Below the pieces are notes generated by a model. That model did no database searches. It was not told the origin of the DNA and worked only from the letters and a program-made list of their open reading frames with translations. The position numbers and the translations under genes are program-made. A stretch of 6,615 nt of DNA from Sphaerochaeta sp. (lineage in GTDB: Bacteria > Spirochaetota > Spirochaetia > Sphaerochaetales > Sphaerochaetaceae). Each line of letters starts with the position of its first letter. The stretch's first letter is position 1. Below, piece after piece: positions 1 to 4,683 of this stretch. The stretch covers positions 206-6,820 of the forward strand of contig DMOO01000026.1 of NCBI GenBank assembly GCA_003456855.1. Direction: 5' to 3'.

Positions 1-257
1 TCGGCGCGGGCTTCGTGCCGGAGGTGCTTAATACAAAGATCTACGATGAGATCATCACTGTCACCAGCGAGGATTCCTTCGCCACAGGAAAGTCTGTTGC
101 ACGTACAGACGGAGTTCTGGTGGGAATCTCATCTGGAGCTGCTCTCTTTGCAGCCACACAGATTGCAAAGCGTCCTGAGAACAAGGGCAAGACCATCGTG
201 GTCCTTCTCCCTGACACAGGGGACCGCTATCTCTCAACTCCTCTTTTCCAGGATTGA
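1..257 (+). CDS. cysK: Cysteine synthase (O-acetylserine sulfhydrylase), C-terminal part
   Basis: Partial gene cut by the window start; about 84 C-terminal residues are visible, in frame from base 3. The enzyme makes L-cysteine from O-acetylserine and sulfide using pyridoxal phosphate (PLP), in the cytoplasm. The visible part begins [10 protein letters not shown], typical of the region before the last core segment. It then has GISSGAAL, whose serine contacts the PLP ring nitrogen in this family, and ends with [12 protein letters not shown], matching the family's usual C-terminal 'GERYLST-LF' block. The PLP lysine lies upstream, outside the window. A strong terminator follows, and a CymR-type regulator gene lies 100 bp downstream on the same strand. 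CysK is the known protein partner of CymR in Bacillus and Staphylococcus. CysM or a cystathionine beta-synthase-like paralogue is less likely given this C-terminus. Confidence 0.93.
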   Translation, partial: GAGFVPEVLNTKIYDEIITVTSEDSFATGKSVARTDGVLVGISSGAALFAATQIAKRPENKGKTIVVLLPDTGDRYLSTPLFQD

Positions 258-277
258 GTTTCACCATTGATTGTTTT

Positions 278-308
278 CACCCGGTCGAGAGGCCGGGTGT
301 CTTTGTCT
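278..308 (+). terminator. Intrinsic terminator of cysK
   Basis: CACCCGG (278-284) pairs perfectly with CCGGGTG (293-299). A further G-T and C-G pair extend the stem to 9 bp and close a GAGA (GNRA-type) tetraloop. A U-rich tail, TCTTTGTCT, follows at 300-308. It starts 21 bp after the cysK stop codon. It separates cysK from the downstream regulator, which therefore needs its own promoter or transcriptional readthrough. Confidence 0.85.
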
Positions 309-309
309 A

Positions 310-339
310 TTGAAAACCTACCAACCCATAGGGTATTAT
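310..339 (+). promoter_or_regulatory. Sigma70-like promoter of the Rrf2 regulator gene
   Basis: TTGAAA (310-315) and TATTAT (334-339) are separated by 18 bp, immediately after the cysK terminator. The predicted transcription start is near 346, which would leave a leader of only about 12 nt with the GGAGG ribosome site (346-350) at its very 5' end. The call rests on hexamer matches alone. Confidence 0.55.
317..334 (+). promoter_or_regulatory. Candidate operator for Rrf2/CymR autoregulation
   Basis: Two overlapping dyads lie in the spacer between the -35 and -10 hexamers: ACCC-ATA-GGGT (324-334) and CCTA-8 nt-TAGG (317-332). The position, inside the promoter of an Rrf2-family gene, fits an autorepression site. 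Known Rrf2 operators are imperfect dyads of about this size, but the exact consensus cannot be matched here, so the identification is an inference. Confidence 0.35.
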
Positions 340-357
340 TGTCTTGGAGGCTGATGA

Positions 358-786
358 ATGAAGATCTCAACCAAAGGTCGTTATGCTCTATGTGTCATGC
401 TGGACCTTGCCCAGCACTACGGGGAGGGCTGCATAGCCCTGAAGGACATTGCAGCAAGGCAGAACATCTCCAAGAAATACCTCGAGCAGATAGTTTCCCT
501 TCTTAACAGACCCGAGATTCTCAAGACAGTGCGTGGAGCCCAGGGCGGATACATGCTTGCCAGGACTCCTGACAAGTACACTGTTGCAGAGATTCTGAAG
601 CTTGCAGAGGGCAGTCTTGCCCCGATTCCAAACCTTGAGGACCCTGCAGAGGCCGCTGCCGCTGCCGACTCACAGCTTCTCTATGTCTGGCAGGGCCTTT
701 TCGATACAGTGAACAACTATCTTGAAGGCATTACGCTCCAGGACATAATCAATCACCAGACAGAGAACTTCAACTATATGATTTGA
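358..786 (+). CDS. Rrf2-family transcriptional regulator, CymR-like
   Basis: A 142-residue winged-helix repressor-type protein, normal length for Rrf2. The start MKISTKGRYAL is the family signature. A helix-turn-helix covers about residues 28-50, and the wing carries RGAQGGYML (59-67). The start is fixed by GGAGG at 346-350, 7 nt before the ATG. The only cysteines are at positions 12 and 25. The three-cysteine cluster that holds the Fe-S centre in IscR and RsrR-type members is absent, and the corresponding stretch (about 84-105) is acidic and alanine-rich. This matches CymR, which represses cysteine and sulfur uptake genes in Firmicutes and binds DNA as a complex with CysK. The neighbouring cysK supports the same role: sensing O-acetylserine or cysteine status through CysK. 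That partner relation is inferred, not shown. The promoter contains a possible self-operator. Confidence 0.88.
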   Translation: MKISTKGRYALCVMLDLAQHYGEGCIALKDIAARQNISKKYLEQIVSLLNRPEILKTVRGAQGGYMLARTPDKYTVAEILKLAEGSLAPIPNLEDPAEAAAAADSQLLYVWQGLFDTVNNYLEGITLQDIINHQTENFNYMI

Positions 787-829
787 TTAAATGCAGGACT
801 TTTTCACCATAAGAGACTTGCTAAACAGT

Positions 830-867
830 TTAAAGTGAAAAACTCTTTGGATTAAAGTGAAAAACTC
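830..867. repeat. Exact 16-bp tandem direct repeat, 22-bp period
   Basis: TTAAAGTGAAAAACTC occurs exactly at 830-845 and 852-867, spaced 22 bp start to start, about two helical turns. The second copy overlaps the stop codon of the minus-strand gene ending at 866. A reverse-oriented arm TTTTTCAC (800-807) also pairs with the GTGAAAAA inside each copy. The rest of the 79-bp gap between the two convergent genes holds no GC-rich terminator that I can see. The role is unknown; it may be a small tandem duplication, a protein-binding site, or part of a weak AT-rich transcription end. Confidence 0.75.
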
Positions 868-1420
868 AGCCCAGAAGCTGTCTGAGGCTTTCCTTGGTGT
901 TCTCCAGAGCCTCGCCGTACTGGTCATCCATCTTCTTCAGGTTCTGGTTGATGATCTGTGAGTACTGCTGGCTGTTGACGCCTTCAGGATTGTTCTCCAT
1001 GGCCTGCTGGATCTGTGCCTTCATCCTGTCCACGAATGCGCTCTTGGCATCGAGATACTGCTTGAGGAAGTCACCGATCTGCTGCATGAGACCTGTTGCC
1101 TGAGAATCGCCTGAGGTGACCAGGTTCACAAGGTCGCAGTTTCTCTCGAACCGCATCTGGTAGATGTCATCAGAGGGGAGGCTTATGTTGGCCATGATGG
1201 TGTTGACCATGCCTTCACGGACAAGCTTGAGATCCTCGCCTGTGTAGGATGCATACTGTGTGGCGACCTCTTCGATCTTCTTGTCGGTGTTGTTGAGGTA
1301 TCCGCCTGCAAGTGCCATTCCGTCCTTGCTTAGCTTGTCGGTGCGGTACTTCTCCTCGTCGATCTCTATGTCCTTGGTCTTCTCCAGTGCAATTTCCCAT
1401 GCAGACTTGATTCTAGCCAT
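866..1420 (-). CDS. Conserved-looking helical protein of unknown function
   Basis: Encodes 184 residues from the ATG at 1420, chosen because AGGAG (1429-1433) lies 8 nt upstream. A further in-frame ATG at 1486 lacks a ribosome site and would run through the promoter. The protein begins MARIKSAWEIALEKTKDIEI and is rich in charged and polar residues throughout. It has no signal peptide, no membrane segment and one cysteine (95). It looks almost entirely alpha-helical, with a Gln/Asn-rich C-terminal third that is probably amphipathic or coiled-coil. From memory, spirochaete genomes encode unannotated proteins with a similar opening (IKSA-EIALE-T), but I could not search for this. No catalytic motif is visible and no function is proposed. 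It is transcribed divergently from the alanyl-tRNA editing gene and converges on the Rrf2 gene. Confidence 0.8.
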   Translation of the reverse strand: MARIKSAWEIALEKTKDIEIDEEKYRTDKLSKDGMALAGGYLNNTDKKIEEVATQYASYTGEDLKLVREGMVNTIMANISLPSDDIYQMRFERNCDLVNLVTSGDSQATGLMQQIGDFLKQYLDAKSAFVDRMKAQIQQAMENNPEGVNSQQYSQIINQNLKKMDDQYGEALENTKESLRQLLG

Positions 1421-1428
1421 GTTTACAT

Positions 1429-1433
1429 CTCCT
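1429..1433 (-). promoter_or_regulatory. Ribosome binding site deciding the start at 1420
   Basis: AGGAG on the minus strand, 8 nt before the ATG at 1420. It favours the 184-residue product over a 206-residue form starting at 1486. Confidence 0.75.
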
Positions 1434-1441
1434 ATGACAAT

Positions 1442-1470
1442 AAGATAACCATTTTCGCAGTCTAAGACAA
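1442..1470 (-). promoter_or_regulatory. Sigma70-like promoter of the 184-residue protein gene
   Basis: On the minus strand, TTGTCT (1465-1470) and TATCTT (1442-1447) are separated by the ideal 17 bp. The predicted start near 1435 gives a leader of about 15 nt that just includes the AGGAG site. The longer reading frame from 1486 would contain this promoter, another reason to reject it. Confidence 0.6.
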
Positions 1471-1477
1471 CTTTATG

Positions 1478-1486
1478 TGCTATCAT
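1478..1486 (+). promoter_or_regulatory. Extended -10 promoter of the alanyl-tRNA editing gene
   Basis: TGC-TATCAT is an extended -10 element (TGn followed by a good -10 hexamer) with no convincing -35. Transcription would begin near 1493-1494, that is at the ATG itself. It lies 8 bp beyond the -35 of the divergent promoter, so RNA polymerase could probably not occupy both at once. Confidence 0.45.
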
Positions 1487-1493
1487 TGCCGGT

Positions 1494-2678
1494 ATGGAAA
1501 AGCTCTATTATCAGGACACATATCTCAAGACCGCAGAAGTTGTGGTCACCGCAGTCAGACACACCGGCAAGGCCACAGAGGTCCAGACGGACAGGACGAT
1601 CTTCTATCCTGAAAGCGGTGGACAGCCTGGCGACAGGGGCTTCTTGGGTTCGTATTCGGTATTGGACACCAGAAAGGCCGATGACGGGGATTCCGTTCTG
1701 ATTCTGGAGAAGGATTGCCCTGTCTCCGTGGGGGATTCTCTTGTTCTCAGTCTTGACTGGGGTCACAGATACCGCTTCATGGCCATGCACGCAGCCCAGC
1801 ACATGCTATCGGGTCTGCTTTTCACAAACCACCAGATCGGCACAGTGGCGGTGCATCAGGGAGAGGAGTACCTGACCATAGAGACTGACAAGGCTGAGAT
1901 TTCACAGGAGACAGTCGATGCCCTTGTAAGGGCGGCTAACCAGGCCATTTCCGAGGCGCATCCCATAATCTACCACGAGATGAGCCACAAGGATGCAGAG
2001 GCCCTTGGACTCAGAAGGTCCATCAAGGTCGAGGGCGATGTCAGGATAGTCGAGATAGTAGGGGTTGACCGTATTGCCTGCGGAGGTGTCCACGTTGCCA
2101 ACACCTCTGAGATAAGACTGATCTACAGCCTTGGCCACGAGCAGATAAGAGGCCATGTAAGGCTGTACTTCCGCTGTGGGGAGCAGGCCATCGAGAGTGC
2201 AATCCAGAACGAGAAGGTGATTCAGGGGCTGAACAGACGCCTGAGCTGCAAGGCCGACGAGCTTGAAGGCCAGGTGGAGGCACTTCAGAACGCCCTGACC
2301 GAGGCCAGAAACGCCCGGACTCAGGCTTATAAGGCCCTGGCTCTGGCTGAAATCAAGGATGCTGTCGATTCCTACGGCTTCTGCTCCATAGTCTGCGAGG
2401 AGGGTACCGACCTTCTTTGCTATGCAAACGCCGTCCCAACCTTCCAGGACCTTGCAATGGTGGTCCTCTGTCCTGACAAGGGCAGGACAAAGTGGCTCAT
2501 TGCACTTAAAGGCAGGTATGAGAGCATTGATTTCAATGGCCTGAGAAAGACACTTCTATCAATAATCAATGCAAAAGGTGGAGGAAGAAGCCCTGTTTTC
2601 CAGGGAGTTGCCGATTGCAATGACAAACAGGCCCTTCAGGGCTTCATAGAGGAGTTCAGAAACACTGTTCTGAAGTGA
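1494..2678 (+). CDS. Alanyl-tRNA editing protein, large AlaX type with DHHA1-like domain
   Basis: A 394-residue free-standing relative of the editing half of alanyl-tRNA synthetase. It hydrolyses Ser-tRNA(Ala), and possibly Gly-tRNA(Ala), in the cytoplasm. The N-terminal part has TIFYPESGGQPGDRG (35-49), the hallmark of AlaX/AlaRS editing. The zinc ligands are H99 and H103 (HAAQH) plus C196 and H200 (CGGVH). A helical linker, probably a coiled coil, spans about 236-288. The C-terminal domain ends with GGGRSP and then FQG (362-371), the DHHA1-type glycine motif. There is no aminoacylation domain, so it is not AlaRS itself. The start is supported by the family-like N-terminus MEKLYYQDTYL, but no Shine-Dalgarno site precedes it; CATTGCCGGT is directly upstream. 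It is divergent from the unknown protein gene, and its stop lies 2 bp from the stop of the convergent E1-beta gene. Confidence 0.92.
   Translation: MEKLYYQDTYLKTAEVVVTAVRHTGKATEVQTDRTIFYPESGGQPGDRGFLGSYSVLDTRKADDGDSVLILEKDCPVSVGDSLVLSLDWGHRYRFMAMHAAQHMLSGLLFTNHQIGTVAVHQGEEYLTIETDKAEISQETVDALVRAANQAISEAHPIIYHEMSHKDAEALGLRRSIKVEGDVRIVEIVGVDRIACGGVHVANTSEIRLIYSLGHEQIRGHVRLYFRCGEQAIESAIQNEKVIQGLNRRLSCKADELEGQVEALQNALTEARNARTQAYKALALAEIKDAVDSYGFCSIVCEEGTDLLCYANAVPTFQDLAMVVLCPDKGRTKWLIALKGRYESIDFNGLRKTLLSIINAKGGGRSPVFQGVADCNDKQALQGFIEEFRNTVLK
2655..2674. other. Inverted repeat at the convergent gene ends
   Basis: TTCAGAA (2655-2661) and TTCTGAA (2668-2674) form a perfect 7-bp stem with a 6-nt loop, inside the last codons of the editing gene and just beyond the E1-beta stop. 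An 11-bp palindrome, CAGTTGAACTG (2682-2692), follows. Neither has a run of T on either strand, so a role in ending transcription of both genes is possible but weakly supported. Confidence 0.35.
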
Positions 2679-2680
2679 TC

Positions 2681-3643
2681 TCAGTTGAACTGCTTTGCTA
2701 TGGCCAGGGCCACATCCTCTGCCTGAGGGATGGTCTTAGCCTCTAGGTCCTTTGAGAACGGGATCGGAGTGTTCTTTCCACTGAACTGCAGTATCTGACA
2801 TTTGAGGGACTTGAAGGTCTTCGGGTCCTCGCAGATCGTTGCGCAGACCTGTGCATCGATTCCACCAATGCCGTTCGGATCCTGGATCAGGGCAACGCGG
2901 CCAGTCTTCTGCACCTGCTGGAAGATCGTCTCCCTGTCCAATGGGTTCAGGGTTCTGAGGTCCACCACAGTTGCATTGATTCCATCGTCTCTGAGTATCT
3001 CTGCAGTCTTGAGTGCCGTGCTCACAGCATGGGAGTAGGCGATGATTGTGACATCCAGACCGTTTCCTATGACCTTTGCCTTTCCGATCTCGACCGGCTC
3101 TGGCGAAATCTCGCCATCAATCGGGTAGAGCAGTTTGTGCTCGAAGAAAAGAGTTGGGTTGTTGTCCCTGATTGATGCCCTGAGAAGGTGGTAGGCATCC
3201 GATGGATTGGATGGAGCCACGATCTTGAGACCGGTTCCATTGAGGAACAGGGCCTCAGGACTCTGGGTGTGCTGGGCACCGTGTCCGGTTCCGCTTCCCT
3301 CCGGAAGACGTACAGTGATAGGGCAGCAGAACTGTCCACCGCTCATGAAGTGAGTCTTTGCAGCATGGTTCACAATTGGATCGAAGATAAGTGTGTAGAA
3401 GTCGGCGTACATTATCTCGATGACAGGTCTGAGGCCCATCATTGCAGCGCCTACGGCCATGCCTGTGAAGCCTTCCTCTGAGACCGGGGTGTCTACGACC
3501 TGGTCCGGATGGTCCTTCCAAAGGCCCTCCGAGACCTTGAAGCAGCCACCGTACACGCCGATGTCTTCTCCGAAGAGTATGACGTTCTTGTCAGCGGACA
3601 TCTCGTCCGACAATGCCTTTCTGATTGCTTCACGGAATGTCAT
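2681..3643 (-). CDS. 2-oxoacid dehydrogenase E1 component, beta subunit (PdhB/AcoB-like)
   Basis: A 320-residue beta subunit of the heterotetrameric thiamine-diphosphate E1 enzyme, full length for the family. With the alpha subunit it decarboxylates a 2-oxoacid, or cleaves acetoin, and passes the acyl group to lipoyl-E2. The transketolase-type pyrimidine-binding domain covers about 1-175. It contains GEDIGVYGG (25-33), DTPVSEEGFTG (51-61; E56 is the likely glutamate contacting thiamine N1'), MSGGQ (100-104) and HGAQHTQS (121-128; H125 is the likely active-site histidine). The C-terminal transketolase domain follows from about 190. The start is set by GGAGG (3651-3655), 7 nt upstream and inside the alpha gene, and the two genes overlap by 4 bp (ATGA). 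Whether the substrate is pyruvate, acetoin or a branched-chain oxoacid cannot be decided from sequence reading. Confidence 0.92.
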   Translation of the reverse strand: MTFREAIRKALSDEMSADKNVILFGEDIGVYGGCFKVSEGLWKDHPDQVVDTPVSEEGFTGMAVGAAMMGLRPVIEIMYADFYTLIFDPIVNHAAKTHFMSGGQFCCPITVRLPEGSGTGHGAQHTQSPEALFLNGTGLKIVAPSNPSDAYHLLRASIRDNNPTLFFEHKLLYPIDGEISPEPVEIGKAKVIGNGLDVTIIAYSHAVSTALKTAEILRDDGINATVVDLRTLNPLDRETIFQQVQKTGRVALIQDPNGIGGIDAQVCATICEDPKTFKSLKCQILQFSGKNTPIPFSKDLEAKTIPQAEDVALAIAKQFN

Positions 3644-4683
3644 GGGCGTTCCTCCTTGGATGCATAGACAAGATTCTCGACCTCTTCAGGGGTGAGCTTC
3701 TCGTTTCTCTTCTCCAAGGCCTGTCTGGCCTGGGCCTCCATGCCGTCAAGGCATTCCTTCTCTATCTGCTTGACCTCGTCCACTGTCAGATAGCCGCGCT
3801 CCACCAGCTTCTCCTCGAAGAGGGTGATGGGGTCTCTGAGGAGCCACTGCTGTTCCTCGTCTGCGGTTCTGTAAAGGCGTCTGTCGCTTTTGGAGTGACC
3901 CTTGAAGCGATAGGTCAGGACCTCAAGAAGGTAAGGTCCGTTTCCGTTTCTGATGTATTCTGTGGCTTCCTTGACTGCCTCGTAGACAGCCTCGAAGTCG
4001 TTTCCGTCAATTGTCTTGCCCGGCATGCTGTAGGACTTTGCCCTGTCGGCGATTCGGTCTATGCTGATCATCTTGTCGCTTGGGGCTGACATGCCGTAGT
4101 GGTTGTTCTCACAGTAAAAGAGAACAGGGAGCTTCCAGATTGAGGCCAGGTTCATCGATTCATGGACGCTGCCTCTGCTTGAGGCTCCGTCACCGAAGAT
4201 AGCCACACTGATATTCTTCACTGGAACAGCAGGAAGGTCCTTCGGGTTCTGTGTTGTTGATGTTGCAAACGATGCGCTTCCAACGCTCTTGAATTTCTGG
4301 TAGAAGGCGACTCCAGTTGCAAGAGGGACGCCTGAACCCACGACCGCCGAGGATCCCAGGTTGCCGTTCTCCTTGTCGGGCATGTGCATGCTTCCGCCAA
4401 GTCCCTTTGCCAGACCATGTCTTGAGCCGAAGAGCTCAGAGAACATTGCAACGGGCCATGAGCCCTTGCAGATCGAGAAACCATGGCAACGGTGGGTGGG
4501 GACTATCCAGTCCTCATCCTCCAGGGCCATGCAAAGACCGGCCTGTGCAGCTTCCTGACCATTTGCAAGGTGTGTGGTACCATGCACCAGACCGGCTTTG
4601 AATAGTTGTTCGGTCTTCTCTTCGAAGAACCTTGAATTCAGCATGATGCGCAGGGCATCGATGCTCATATCTTTGTCAATCAC
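3640..4683 (-). CDS. 2-oxoacid dehydrogenase E1 component, alpha subunit (PdhA/AcoA-like)
   Basis: A 347-residue alpha subunit of the thiamine-diphosphate E1 enzyme. The cofactor motif runs from GDG (164-166) to ENN (192-194), the standard spacing of about 30. Other family marks are HGTTHLANGQEA (35-45), THRCHGFS (63-70), GLGGSMHM (94-101), and YRFKGHSKSD with the following YRT (258-272), equivalent to the phosphorylation-loop region of mitochondrial E1. An extra stretch (about 133-157) separates the helix before the cofactor motif from GDG. The start is GTG at 4683, whose GTGA overlaps the pheT stop by 4 bp. An ATG at residue 6 is an alternative. Neither has a Shine-Dalgarno site, so translation probably depends on ribosomes finishing pheT. 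The beta gene follows with another 4-bp overlap. No E2 or E3 lies in the window. Confidence 0.92.
   Translation of the reverse strand: MIDKDMSIDALRIMLNSRFFEEKTEQLFKAGLVHGTTHLANGQEAAQAGLCMALEDEDWIVPTHRCHGFSICKGSWPVAMFSELFGSRHGLAKGLGGSMHMPDKENGNLGSSAVVGSGVPLATGVAFYQKFKSVGSASFATSTTQNPKDLPAVPVKNISVAIFGDGASSRGSVHESMNLASIWKLPVLFYCENNHYGMSAPSDKMISIDRIADRAKSYSMPGKTIDGNDFEAVYEAVKEATEYIRNGNGPYLLEVLTYRFKGHSKSDRRLYRTADEEQQWLLRDPITLFEEKLVERGYLTVDEVKQIEKECLDGMEAQARQALEKRNEKLTPEEVENLVYASKEERP
4680..4683 (-). other. GTGA stop-start overlap between pheT and E1-alpha
   Basis: On the minus strand, GTG (start of E1-alpha) and TGA (stop of pheT) share two bases in GTGA. The 20 nt upstream (GATCTTGACTGTTTACT region) contain no Shine-Dalgarno-like sequence. 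This arrangement is typical of termination-reinitiation coupling. Confidence 0.75.

Noticed and set aside
644..671. Alanine-rich GC repeat in the Rrf2 gene (PAEAAAAAD)
   Set aside because: This is simple low-complexity codon repetition in the variable region between the wing and the C-terminal helix; no frame effect is seen.
358..786. IscR, an Fe-S sensing Rrf2 member
   Set aside because: The cysteine triplet that binds the cluster is absent; only C12 and C25 are present, and no isc or suf genes are nearby.
800..842. Intrinsic terminator formed by TTTTTCAC and GTGAAAAA
   Set aside because: The stem is AT-rich with a 27-nt loop and is not followed by a proper T tract on either strand.
830..867. 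CRISPR array
   Set aside because: There are only two 16-bp copies with a 6-bp gap, far below the repeat and spacer sizes of CRISPR, and no cas gene is present.
866..1486. A 206-residue form of the unknown protein starting at 1486
   Set aside because: The extra 22 residues contain the predicted promoter and have no ribosome site, while the ATG at 1420 has AGGAG at good spacing.
1494..2678. Fragment of a broken alanyl-tRNA synthetase gene
   Set aside because: The frame is intact, has its own start and all editing-domain motifs, and matches the free-standing large AlaX layout; there is no trace of the aminoacylation domain upstream.
4666..4668. ATG at residue 6 of E1-alpha as the true start
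   Set aside because: It has no ribosome site either, while the GTG at 4683 gives the 4-bp GTGA overlap typical of coupled genes. It remains possible; only five residues differ.
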